Shown here: piece by piece, positions 1-7,270 of the stretch
Layout: each line of letters opens with the position of its first letter
Position numbering within the stretch: the stretch's first letter is position 1
Origin: Synechococcus sp. CCY 9618
GTDB lineage: Bacteria; Cyanobacteriota; Cyanobacteriia; PCC-6307; Cyanobiaceae
Length of the DNA: 64,000 nucleotides
Assembly (NCBI RefSeq): GCF_019038415.1
Contig: NZ_JAFKRG010000009.1
Span: 1 to 64,000 of the forward strand
Direction of reading: 5' to 3'
Notes under the pieces: generated by a model
Seen by the model: the letters and a program-made list of their open reading frames with translations, nothing else
What the model was told of the DNA's origin: nothing
Database searches by the model: none
Position numbers and translations under genes: made by a program

Positions 1-126
1 CACATCATCCTCCATCTGCTGGTCCCAGTCCGTTGCGTCGAACGACTGGAACCAAGCCCGGAACTCGGCCCGCTTGGCCGGCGGCAGCTTCTGAACTTCA
101 GCCTCAATCTCTTCAAGGGTGCTCAT
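1..126 (-). CDS. Antitoxin-like small protein in integron cassette (C-terminus off window)
   Basis: The minus strand opens an ATG frame at 126 that stays open to the window edge (42 codons). It begins MSTLEEIEAEVQKLPP and contains a charged helix, PAKRAEFRAWFQSFD, then an acidic tract. This resembles the short helical addiction-module or stability-determinant antitoxins that precede RelE/ParE- or PIN-type toxins. That family assignment is recalled from the pattern, not searched. The gene begins 53 bases inside the second cassette, whose core GTTAGGC lies at 185-179. A toxin would be expected just left of the window edge. Confidence 0.6.
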   Translation of the reverse strand, partial: MSTLEEIEAEVQKLPPAKRAEFRAWFQSFDATDWDQQMEDDV

Positions 127-178
127 GAGTCCCATAATAGCTGAGTTCTCCGGCTGAGACGTGGCAACCACCTGATAG

Positions 179-266
179 GCCTAACGCTCAAGATCAGCGG
201 CGGGCAGTAGATGCATAGTTGAACACAAGATTCCAGTGTCCCGTCCGCTGCATCTTGGTGTTAGAT
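179..266 (-). other. attC recombination site of the Abi-alpha-like cassette
   Basis: On the minus strand R'' is ATCTAAC (266-260) and R' is GTTAGGC (185-179), matching RYYYAAC and GTTRRRY. Between them the arms CAAGATGCAGCGGACGGG and CCCGCCGCTGATCTTG pair with two extrahelical bases (G and A), which is the usual attC fold that sets strand choice. The loop is about 35 bases. The stop codon TAA of the upstream gene lies inside R''. The right half, 204-179, is identical over 26 bases to the right half of the attC at 52563-52588. Confidence 0.88.
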
Positions 267-1058
267 TTCGCCCTTGGAAGCTTCATTAGATTTCGACAGG
301 TCAGTCCGAATCATGGTGATCAGGCCTTCGAGACTTACAGAATATAGTACTGGCAGGTCAATGCCTGGAAAGTCACCAAAAGCTACGGAGCTAAATCTCC
401 TCCACTCACTCAGCTTGTTATGAGCGGCTGAATAAAGTAGTATTCCAAATACTGTCGGCTTGATCATCGTGTATGGCAATGCCGTCTCCGAGTCAAGCTG
501 GTGGTTATCCGTCTTATACTCAAAGAGCAGACCTTGTCTAAGCAGGATGTTTAAGTCGGTTTCAATCCGCAGATCAAGACGATCAACAAGCTCACGGGAG
601 GCAAGCCAAAGTGATTTTCTGTTGAGCTCGCTACTTTGCCCAACATTGATTGGCTGCTCTTCAGCTCCAAATTGAAGATTCAGGCAGTGGTAGAGAATAT
701 AGTGAAGTCTGAGCTGTCTGGAGGAGAGTGATTTTACGACGTCTACAAATTGAATTACATCATCATCCTTGCCATCAATGGATCGTGAGGATGCAAGCAG
801 ACCTCCGAAATATTCAGCACATACCTCGTCATCTGTGAAGGCACCATTCCACATCACGTCACGTGTAACCCTTCTATTTGCTTGCTTTCCATCATTCTCA
901 TCGGAAATCTTCCGATAGGCCGTGGCGATTAGCCTGTCACGTCCTTTGGCGTAAACCTTCTTTATGTCCTCGCCTACTTCGGACAGAACCGGTCCAAAGA
1001 CCTTTTGCAAAGCCCACTCACCTGGTAGAGCGATAGCAACATTCTTGTCTTCACGCAT
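261..1058 (-). CDS. Abi-alpha-like (DUF4393) protein, integron cassette gene
   Basis: This is a 265-residue soluble protein with no signal peptide. The middle section, with FTDDEVCAEYFGGLLASS (about residues 74-91) followed by DDDVIQFVDVVKSLSSRQLRL, resembles the conserved core of the Abi-alpha / DUF4393 family: a pattern of acidic residues, 'LLAS', and then a helix with 'LS'. Some members of that family are linked to abortive phage infection. It is the sole gene of its cassette: the ATG is 38 bases after the cassette core, and the TAA lies inside the attC. There is no clear Shine-Dalgarno, so expression may depend on read-through from intI. Its codon use is much more A+T-rich than the chromosome. 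The family call is moderate; the cassette status is firm. Confidence 0.6.
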   Translation of the reverse strand: MREDKNVAIALPGEWALQKVFGPVLSEVGEDIKKVYAKGRDRLIATAYRKISDENDGKQANRRVTRDVMWNGAFTDDEVCAEYFGGLLASSRSIDGKDDDVIQFVDVVKSLSSRQLRLHYILYHCLNLQFGAEEQPINVGQSSELNRKSLWLASRELVDRLDLRIETDLNILLRQGLLFEYKTDNHQLDSETALPYTMIKPTVFGILLYSAAHNKLSEWRRFSSVAFGDFPGIDLPVLYSVSLEGLITMIRTDLSKSNEASKGEI

Positions 1059-1095
1059 GATTATTCTGAGGTGTTGATGCTAATTCATGGAGTAA

Positions 1096-1271
1096 ATCTA
1101 ACGCTAATTGGACGGACCCTTTAAAACCTGTCCTACCGCGAGCCACAGCAGCTTAAGCCAGTTAAGGCATGGGTGTAGAAGACCTTGATCCACGGCCTGA
1201 CAAGCAATGCCGGTCTAATCCATTCACAGGTGCCAAGACTTAGGCGGACCCGTATAAGACTGTTGGGTAGG
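1096..1271 (-). other. attI-like region between intI stop and first cassette
   Basis: The 176 bases between the integrase stop and the first cassette hold no gene. The cassette-proximal end is GTTAGAT (minus strand, 1102-1096), a GTTRRRY core preceded by GTCCAATTAGC. In integrons, attI is where IntI inserts new cassettes. The integrase-proximal part (stop codon, ACCCAACA, TTAT, CCG) resembles the start of the equivalent region at 51802-51830 in locus 2, so the two were probably once the same element. The position is supported; IntI binding is inferred. Confidence 0.6.
1159..1180 (-). repeat. Short duplicated piece of the intI 3' end
   Basis: On the minus strand this reads TCTACACCCATGCCTTAACTGG. 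It nearly repeats the part of intI that encodes IYTHVLN around the nucleophilic tyrosine: 12 identical bases, one gap, then CCT(T/G)AACTG. It may be a trace of an older integrase copy next to attI, or a sequence matched by chance over a short span. Confidence 0.4.
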
Positions 1272-2243
1272 CTACAGCAAGTCGGCCGGACTGCTGACGC
1301 CCAGGGGCCCGCAGTTCAGGACATGGGTGTAGATCATGGTTGTCTGCACATCCTGATGCCCCAGCAGTTCCTGGATCGTGCGGATGTCCTGGCCCCGCTC
1401 CAGCAGGTGGGTGGCAAACGAATGGCGGAAGGTGTGCGGTGTCGCCGGCTTGTTGATCCCCGCCGCCAGCACCGCCCGCCGCACAGCCTTCTGGATCAGG
1501 CTGGGATCGAGATGGTGCCGTCCCTGCTCTCCGCTGGCTGGATCGCGCCAGCGTTGCCGCTGCGGAAACACCCACTGCCAGCCCCATTCCGCGGCAGCGT
1601 TGGGGTACTTCCTTGCCAGCGCATGGGGCAGCGACACCCGGCCGCAGCCCTCGGCAAGATCCTGACGATGCACCTCCCGCACCGCAACCAGGTGTGCCTG
1701 CAACCCCTGGCCCACACCGTTGGGAAGCAGGGTGCGGCGATCCTTGCCGCCCTTGCCGTCGCGCACCGTCAGCTCATGCCGGTGGAAGTCGAGATCATGC
1801 ACCCTCAGCCGGAGGGCTTCCATCAGCCGCAGGCCACTCCCGTAGAGCAACCCGGCCACCAGTCCCTCCACGCCGGCCAGCCGCTCCAGCACCGCCCTCA
1901 CCTCCTGGGGCGTCAGCGCCACCGGCAGCCGCCGCCTGGTCCGCGCCCGCACCAGATCCTCCAGCGCCAGGTCGTGCCCCAGCAGCTCCCTGTACAGAAA
2001 CAGCAGCGCCGCCAGCGCCTGGTTCTGGGTGGAGGCGCTCACCTTCCGCTCCACGGCCAGGTAACTCAGAAAGGCATTCACTTCGGTGCTTCCCATGGTC
2101 CGAGGGTGTCGCAGGCCGTGAAACCGCAGGAATCGCCGCAGCCACTGCTCGTAGGTGTTCACCGTGCGGCGGGCGTAATGGCGCACCTGCAGCTCCTCGC
2201 GGTAGCGCTGGATCAGGCCGGGGGCGTGGCTGGCGTCGGGCAT
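1272..2243 (-). CDS. intI: Integron integrase (tyrosine recombinase, IntI family)
   Basis: IntI recombines attC sites of gene cassettes with each other and with attI. The 323-residue protein has the N-terminal SAM-like core-binding domain (about 8-100) and the catalytic domain. The catalytic set is complete: R139 (GSGLRLMEA), K about 164-167, H270 and R273 (HTFRHS), H296 (LLGHQD) and nucleophile Y305 (MIYTHV). The IntI-specific insertion ([20 protein letters not shown], about 208-227) separates it from XerC/XerD. I chose the ATG at 2243 because the frame upstream runs into the divergent acetyltransferase and shows no homology, and because 323 residues fits IntI. It is transcribed towards the cassettes. 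Codon use matches the host, suggesting long residence. Confidence 0.93.
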   Translation of the reverse strand: MPDASHAPGLIQRYREELQVRHYARRTVNTYEQWLRRFLRFHGLRHPRTMGSTEVNAFLSYLAVERKVSASTQNQALAALLFLYRELLGHDLALEDLVRARTRRRLPVALTPQEVRAVLERLAGVEGLVAGLLYGSGLRLMEALRLRVHDLDFHRHELTVRDGKGGKDRRTLLPNGVGQGLQAHLVAVREVHRQDLAEGCGRVSLPHALARKYPNAAAEWGWQWVFPQRQRWRDPASGEQGRHHLDPSLIQKAVRRAVLAAGINKPATPHTFRHSFATHLLERGQDIRTIQELLGHQDVQTTMIYTHVLNCGPLGVSSPADLL

Positions 2244-2328
2244 GGCCTCGCTTGTAGGAGGGGTCTCCTCAGCCTTCCCCGCTGCAGCCTGTCCTCGGCG
2301 ATGGCGTGAGCCGCCACAGCAGAACCCG

Positions 2329-3222
2329 ATGCCTTCCTCCCTCACCATCCGCCGCCTGCAGAACGCCGACATCCCCACCGTGACCGGCTGGGCCCGGCAG
2401 GAGGGCTTCGCGCCGGGGGTGGGCGATGTGGCCATCTACCGCCAGACCGACCGCCAGGGGTTATGGGTGGGCTGGCTCGGCCGGGAGCCGGTGGGGTGCA
2501 TCGCCGGCGTGCGCTACAACGCCGCCTACGGTTTCATCGGCCTGTTCCTGGTGGTGCCCTCCCAGCGGGGCAGGGGCTACGGCCGGCAGCTGTGGCAGCA
2601 GGCGCTGGCCCACCTGGCCGACGTGCCCTGCATCGGCCTGGAGGCCGCCCCCGATCGGATCGCCGACTACGCCGGCTGGGGCTTCGAACCCGCTTCCACC
2701 ACCACCCGCTGGCAGCGGCCGGAGACCGCCGGCGGCCCGGCTCCCCCAGCCCCGCCACCGGCGCCGGCCGGGTCCACCTTCTGCCTGCTGGAGGGCAGGG
2801 CCATCCCGGCGGCGGCCGTGCAGCGCTTCGATGCCGAGCGGGAACCCTCGCCCCGGCCCCACTTCCTCCGCCCATGGCTGCGGCATCCGGCGGGAACGGT
2901 GCTGGCCCTGGTGGATCAAGAGGGCGCCTGCCGGGGCTTCGGCCGGGTGCGCCCGTGCCTCCTGCCCGACGGCGACGGCTGGCGCCTTGGCCCTCTGGTG
3001 GCCGACAGTCCCGCCGCCGTCCGGGCCCTGCTGGAGGGCCTGCTCCAGCGCCATCCCGGCACGGTGCTGATTGATGCCCCCGGCACCAATAGCCAGGCGG
3101 CCCAAGTGCTGGAGCCGCTGGGTTTCGTGCCCGTCTCCCGCACCCTGCGCATGTACCGGGGTCGAGCGCCGGCGGCGTCGCTGGAGGAGGTCTACGGCCT
3201 GGCCTGCCTGGAGCTGGGCTGA
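2329..3222 (+). CDS. GNAT-family N-acetyltransferase with two-domain architecture
   Basis: This 297-residue protein has an N-terminal GNAT fold: beta strands [15 protein letters not shown] and the acetyl-CoA loop [11 protein letters not shown] at about 81-91. The second half (about 160-290) resembles the YitH/HolE2-type C-terminal acetyltransferase domain ([28 protein letters not shown]). A Pro/Ala-rich linker joins the two halves. The substrate is unknown. The ATG at 2329 was chosen because the domain starts directly after it; an upstream ATG at 2242 would overlap the intI start. It is transcribed divergently from intI with 85 bases between them, so that gap must hold both promoters. Confidence 0.85.
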   Translation: MPSSLTIRRLQNADIPTVTGWARQEGFAPGVGDVAIYRQTDRQGLWVGWLGREPVGCIAGVRYNAAYGFIGLFLVVPSQRGRGYGRQLWQQALAHLADVPCIGLEAAPDRIADYAGWGFEPASTTTRWQRPETAGGPAPPAPPPAPAGSTFCLLEGRAIPAAAVQRFDAEREPSPRPHFLRPWLRHPAGTVLALVDQEGACRGFGRVRPCLLPDGDGWRLGPLVADSPAAVRALLEGLLQRHPGTVLIDAPGTNSQAAQVLEPLGFVPVSRTLRMYRGRAPAASLEEVYGLACLELG

Positions 3223-3253
3223 TCGCCCGCCAGCCCATACGCCGGCTTGAACC

Positions 3254-3778
3254 TCACTCGTTGACGACGGACGCCTTCACTTCCAGGGAGACGTTGCCGC
3301 ACCGGACAATCCGTCCCGTCGGGTTCGGCACCAGGCTGCCGACGACGAGCTGGGGGTCAGCGGGCCTGATCTGGCCGGTCTGGGTGTTCTGGCAGATGAT
3401 CGTGGTGATCTTCGGCGTCTGATTCGGGGTGAGGAAGGTGGCTCCGACGTAGGCGTTCAGGGTGCCGACCTTGGGCGACCGGGCCGGAATCACGTAGCTG
3501 TAGGCCGCCTGCCGGGTGGTCCGCACGGCGTAGTTGTAGCTGGCGGGCATGACGATGCCGAAATCCCGCTGAATGTCGGGAACGGTGGCGCGGAAGCGCC
3601 CGTATTTCTGGTAGTAGGTGCGCTGGGCCTCGGCCATCTTCGCCACCGCGTTGAGGGCGGCGGTCTGCTCGCGGCTGACCTCGTCACGGGCAGCAGCGGC
3701 CGTGCCGGGGATGAGCGAGAGGCCCGCCAGGAGCGCCGCTGGGAGAAGAGCCGATCGCAGCGTCGGACAGACCGTCAT
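3254..3778 (-). CDS. Exported type IV pilin-like G/H family protein
   Basis: The 174-residue protein has an N-terminal signal peptide (LLPAALLAGLSLIPGTAAAA) cleaved near residue 29. A helix, LNAVAKMAEAQRTYYQKYGRF, then leads to a NYAVRTTRQAAYSYVIP strand region. The pattern of a helix ending in YF/YY..GRF, then YNY and two distant cysteines (ICQNTQ, VRCGN), matches the pilin-like G/H proteins common in cyanobacteria. It lacks a normal prepilin peptidase motif at the N-terminus, so it is more likely a secreted or periplasmic relative than a structural pilin. It is convergent with the acetyltransferase upstream. Confidence 0.6.
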   Translation of the reverse strand: MTVCPTLRSALLPAALLAGLSLIPGTAAAARDEVSREQTAALNAVAKMAEAQRTYYQKYGRFRATVPDIQRDFGIVMPASYNYAVRTTRQAAYSYVIPARSPKVGTLNAYVGATFLTPNQTPKITTIICQNTQTGQIRPADPQLVVGSLVPNPTGRIVRCGNVSLEVKASVVNE

Positions 3779-3868
3779 GGGGAGTGGCTGGACTGGGCCC
3801 AGCCTCGCATCCGCAGCCGGGTTCGATGGGCATCAGACTCTCCGGCATCTTCGAGGCCTGCCTCAGCC

Positions 3869-4696
3869 ATGGCCGCATCGCCTGGCCGCCCTCCCACCCC
3901 CCGTTCCCCGGCTCGCCCACGGCCGGCCCCCGTGGCCGCTCTGGTGGCGTTGGCGGCCCTCGTCCTGGCGCCCCCCCTGGTGCTGCCGCCCCTGGTCGCC
4001 GCTCCAGTGGCCCCGGTCAACGCCATCCCCCTGAGCGGCCCTCCCGGCCAGAGCCTCCTGATCCAGAGCACTGCCCGGGCCGACTACGGGCCCCTTGCCG
4101 AGCAGTTCCTCACCCAGGCGAACCTGGCCTACTGCGGGGTGGCCAGTGCCGTGATGGTGCTCAACAGCCTGGGGGTACCGGCCCCGGCGGCGGACGGCTA
4201 CGGCTCCTACCGCTTCTGGACCCAGGAGAATTTTTTCGAGGCGGAGGCCGCCCGGCGGGTGATCAGCCCGGAGCTGGTGCGGCGTCAGGGCATGACCCTG
4301 GAGGAACTGGCCGGCCTGCTGACCAGCCATGGGCTGGTGGTGCAGCGGATCCACGGCGACCGGCTGAACCTGGAGGCCTTCCGCGCGCTGCTGCGCCGCA
4401 ACCTGGCCGAGGGGGGCGACCGGCTGCTGGTGAACTACGCCCGCCGCTCCCTGGGCCAGGCCGGCGGCGGCCACATCTCACCCCTGGCGGCCTACCACGC
4501 CCCCAGCGACCGGGTGCTGATCCTGGACGTGGCCCGCTACCGCTACCCCTCGGTGTGGGTGCCCGCCGCCGATCTCTGGCAGGCCATGCGCACCACCGAC
4601 ACCACCTCGGGCCGCAGCCGCGGCCTGGTCACGATCCGGAAGGCCCCGTCGCCGGCACCGCCGCCAGGAACCGCTCCGCCACCCGGTCCCAGCTGA
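3869..4696 (+). CDS. Phytochelatin-synthase-like papain-fold protease/transpeptidase
   Basis: This is a 275-residue protein with the phytochelatin synthase catalytic domain: Cys89 (LAYCGVASAVMVLNSLG), His202 (GGGHISPLAAY) and Asp220 (ILDVARYRYP) form the expected triad. Residues about 20-50 are a hydrophobic Ala/Leu/Val stretch that may export or anchor it. Bacterial and cyanobacterial members lack the eukaryotic C-terminal sensor domain, as here. They mainly remove glycine from glutathione and make little phytochelatin, so a role in thiol or metal homeostasis is inferred. Its 3' end overlaps the convergent glycosyltransferase gene by 68 bases. Confidence 0.85.
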   Translation: MAASPGRPPTPRSPARPRPAPVAALVALAALVLAPPLVLPPLVAAPVAPVNAIPLSGPPGQSLLIQSTARADYGPLAEQFLTQANLAYCGVASAVMVLNSLGVPAPAADGYGSYRFWTQENFFEAEAARRVISPELVRRQGMTLEELAGLLTSHGLVVQRIHGDRLNLEAFRALLRRNLAEGGDRLLVNYARRSLGQAGGGHISPLAAYHAPSDRVLILDVARYRYPSVWVPAADLWQAMRTTDTTSGRSRGLVTIRKAPSPAPPPGTAPPPGPS

Positions 4697-5711
4697 AGGG
4701 CTGCACGTGCTCACGGCCGAAGGCCCGGCAGCGGGCCTGAAGATCGGGGTCGCTGAGCAGTTTGTGAAGAGCACCCGCCAGGGCCGCCGGATCCCGGGGC
4801 GGCACCAGCAGCCCGGCCCGGCCATCGGGCACCACCTCGGGGATGGCGGTGGCGGTGGTGCTGACCACCGGCAGGCCGCTGGCCATGGCCTCAAGAAAGA
4901 CGATGCCGAAGCCCTCCTGGATCGACGGCAGACAGAAGATGGCGCTGCGGCGGTACCAGGCCCGCACCTCCCCGTCGTCGGCCAGGGCCCCCAGCAGCCG
5001 CACCGCAGCCCCCAGCTGCAGCCGCTCCACCAGCGCCTGCAGGGCCCCGTGCTCCGGCCCATCACCGATCACCACCAGCCGGGCGCTGGGGAGGCGATCC
5101 ACCACCTGGCGGAAGGCGCTGATCAGATCGGTCACCCGCTTGCGGGGGTACTGGCGGGCCACACACAGCACGGTGTGGGGCTCCCGGGCCCCGTCGTCGG
5201 CGCCGCCGGTCCACAGGGAGGGGTCGATGCCCTCCGGCACCAGCCGCAGCCGCTCGGCCGGCACCCCGTAGAGGGCCTCGATCCGCTCGCAGCAGTAGCG
5301 GCTGGTGGACAACACCCGCGGGGCCCGGCGGGCGTTGAGCCGCTCCAGCCGCGACAGGCCCCAGAGCATCAGCCGCGGCCAGCCGCGCTCGCACCGGGCC
5401 TCCTCGGCCAGCACCCCCTTGATGCAGCACACGTAGGGCACCGGACAGCGGTGCGCGACGCGGAAACCGTCGATGTCGAAGCCCACCACTAGGTCGTAGC
5501 GGCCCTCGGCGGTGGCCAGGCGCCGGGGCAGGCTGAGGTTGAACCAGAGGCGACGCAGCAGCAGGTTGCGGGGCCAGGCCCCCTGGGGCACCAGCCGCTC
5601 CACCTGGTGGCCCCGGGCCGCCAGGGCCGTCGCCAGCCCGCCGATGGCCGCCGCGGTGCCACTGCCCTCGGCCACGTCCTGCAGCCAGGAATCCAGAAAG
5701 GCGATGCGCAT
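4629..5711 (-). CDS. Family 4 glycosyltransferase
   Basis: This is a 360-residue GT-B fold enzyme. The N-terminal domain starts RIAFLDSWLQDVAEGSGTA. The C-terminal donor-binding half has LCVARQYPRKRV, VVIGDGPE and the GT4 signature EGFGIVFLEAMASGLPVV, in which two glutamates about eight residues apart contact the nucleotide sugar. It has no signal peptide and probably acts on the cytoplasmic face of the membrane in polysaccharide or glycolipid synthesis; donor and acceptor cannot be read from sequence. The start lies 16 bases beyond the purF stop on the same strand, so it may be co-transcribed with purL-purF. Confidence 0.88.
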   Translation of the reverse strand: MRIAFLDSWLQDVAEGSGTAAAIGGLATALAARGHQVERLVPQGAWPRNLLLRRLWFNLSLPRRLATAEGRYDLVVGFDIDGFRVAHRCPVPYVCCIKGVLAEEARCERGWPRLMLWGLSRLERLNARRAPRVLSTSRYCCERIEALYGVPAERLRLVPEGIDPSLWTGGADDGAREPHTVLCVARQYPRKRVTDLISAFRQVVDRLPSARLVVIGDGPEHGALQALVERLQLGAAVRLLGALADDGEVRAWYRRSAIFCLPSIQEGFGIVFLEAMASGLPVVSTTATAIPEVVPDGRAGLLVPPRDPAALAGALHKLLSDPDLQARCRAFGREHVQPFSWDRVAERFLAAVPATGPSGS

Positions 5712-5727
5712 GGGCAGGCCCCGGGGC

Positions 5728-7233
5728 CTACACCCGGGCCGCCAGGCCGGTGGGCTCGAGCATCAGCTTGCTGGAGCGCACCTCCTCGTCCATCTCGATC
5801 GGGTACACGCCGTCGAAACAGGCGGTGCAGAAGTGGCTGGACTCGGCATGGGCCGCTTCCACCATGCCCGCCTTGCTGAGGTAGGCGAGGGAATCCACGC
5901 CCAGATGGCGCTCGATCTCCTCGAGGGTGAGGCGGGCGGCGATCAGGTGGTCCTGGGTGTCGGTGTCGATGCCGTAGAAGCAGGGATGGGTCACCGGTGG
6001 GGAGCTGATCCGCATGTGCACCTCGGTGGCCCCCGCATCCCGCAGGGCGGCCACCAGCTTGCGGCTGGTGGTGCCGCGCACGATCGAATCGTCGATCACC
6101 ACCACCCGCTTGCCGGAGAGCACATCGGGCAGGGGGTTGAGCTTCACCCGGATGCCCGCCTCCCGCATCGCCTGGGTGGGCTGGATGAAGGTGCGGCCCA
6201 CATAGCGGTTCTTGATCAGGCCGTCGGCGAAGGGGATGCCGCTGGTGTGGGAATAGCCGATCGCTGCCGGGATGCCCGAGTCGGGCACGCCGATGACGAT
6301 GTCGGCTTCCACGGGGGTCTCACGGGCCAGCACCTCGCCGATGCGCACCCGGTAGCTGTAGAGGGATTCACCGAAGAAGCGGCTGTCGGGGCGCGCGAAG
6401 TAGATCATCTCGAACACGCACAGCTTCTCCGGCTGTTCGCTCCAGCGCTGGCGTTCAGGAATCGGATCGGCCTGGCGGAAGTGGATCAGTTCACCGGGCT
6501 GGACGTCATCGACGAAGCTGGCGCCGATGATGTCGAGGCCGCAGCTCTCGCTGCTGGCCACCCATTGGCCCTGCTCCGGTTCGCCCAGCAGGCCGAACAC
6601 CAGGGGCCGGATGCCGTGGCCATCGCGCAGGGCGAAGAGGCCGTCCGGGGTGCCGATCACCAGGCTGAAGGCGCCGCGGCAGCGGGCCGCGGCGGTGCGG
6701 ATCGCCGCGTTCCAGCCCAGGCCGGAATCCACCGCCTCCTGCAGGGCGAAGGCGATCAGCTCCGAATCGGTGGTGGAGGTGAACTCGCCGGCCAGGTGAT
6801 CCAGGGAGGCGCGCAGCTCCGTGGCGTTGACCAGGTTGCCGTTGTGGGCCAGCGCCAGCGGCCCCAGGCGGGTCATCAGCACCACCGGCTGGGCGTTGCA
6901 GACCTTGCTGCTGCCGGTGGTGGAATAACGGTTGTGGCCGATGGCCAGCTGGCCGGGCATGCGCTCCAGCACGTCCTGATCGAACACCTGGCTGACCAGG
7001 CCCATGTCCTTGTGAAGGCGCACCTTGGCGTCGTCGAAGACGGCGATGCCGGCCGACTCCTGCCCCCGGTGCTGGAGGGCATAGAGCCCGAAATAGGTGA
7101 GGTTGGCCACCGCCTGGCCCGGGGCCAGCACCGCGAAGACGCCGCAGGCCTCCTCGGGCTTGTCGGGGCGGTCGTGATCGATGCTGGCGGTGCTCAGGAC
7201 GCCGGGCTCATCGCAGGTGTCAGCGAGGGGCAC
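5728..7233 (-). CDS. purF: Amidophosphoribosyltransferase
   Basis: PurF commits PRPP to purine synthesis, making 5-phosphoribosylamine from PRPP and glutamine. This 501-residue protein has the class II glutamine amidotransferase domain, with the N-terminal nucleophile Cys30 (EACGVFAV) exposed after removal of a 29-residue propeptide. The C-terminal phosphoribosyltransferase domain has the PRPP loop VVVIDDSIVRGTTS. Cysteines near the C-terminus (HPCFYGID, FCTACFDG) fit the iron-sulfur type of PurF. It lies 37 bases downstream of purL on the same strand, forming a purine pair typical of the origin region in picocyanobacteria. Confidence 0.97.
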   Translation of the reverse strand: MPLADTCDEPGVLSTASIDHDRPDKPEEACGVFAVLAPGQAVANLTYFGLYALQHRGQESAGIAVFDDAKVRLHKDMGLVSQVFDQDVLERMPGQLAIGHNRYSTTGSSKVCNAQPVVLMTRLGPLALAHNGNLVNATELRASLDHLAGEFTSTTDSELIAFALQEAVDSGLGWNAAIRTAAARCRGAFSLVIGTPDGLFALRDGHGIRPLVFGLLGEPEQGQWVASSESCGLDIIGASFVDDVQPGELIHFRQADPIPERQRWSEQPEKLCVFEMIYFARPDSRFFGESLYSYRVRIGEVLARETPVEADIVIGVPDSGIPAAIGYSHTSGIPFADGLIKNRYVGRTFIQPTQAMREAGIRVKLNPLPDVLSGKRVVVIDDSIVRGTTSRKLVAALRDAGATEVHMRISSPPVTHPCFYGIDTDTQDHLIAARLTLEEIERHLGVDSLAYLSKAGMVEAAHAESSHFCTACFDGVYPIEMDEEVRSSKLMLEPTGLAARV

Positions 7234-7270
7234 GGGGCATCACACCATGGAAGAAGGTCATCCTCGCCCA

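Larger units (their letters stand above)
1..2243 (-). mobile_element. Integron locus 1 (intI plus cassettes, runs off the left edge)
   Basis: Reading the minus strand, the locus starts with an intact integron integrase (2243-1272), continues through an attI-like region to a GTTAGAT core at 1102-1096, then a full cassette with an Abi-alpha-like gene and its attC (266-179), then a second cassette cut by the window edge. The core that opens cassette 1 (GTTAGAT) is the exact reverse complement of the R'' core of its attC (ATCTAAC), as expected for an excisable circular cassette. The integrase reads towards the cassettes, opposite to class 1 integrons. Cassette DNA is visibly richer in A+T than the flanking chromosome. 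The outer end of the array lies outside the window. Confidence 0.85.
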
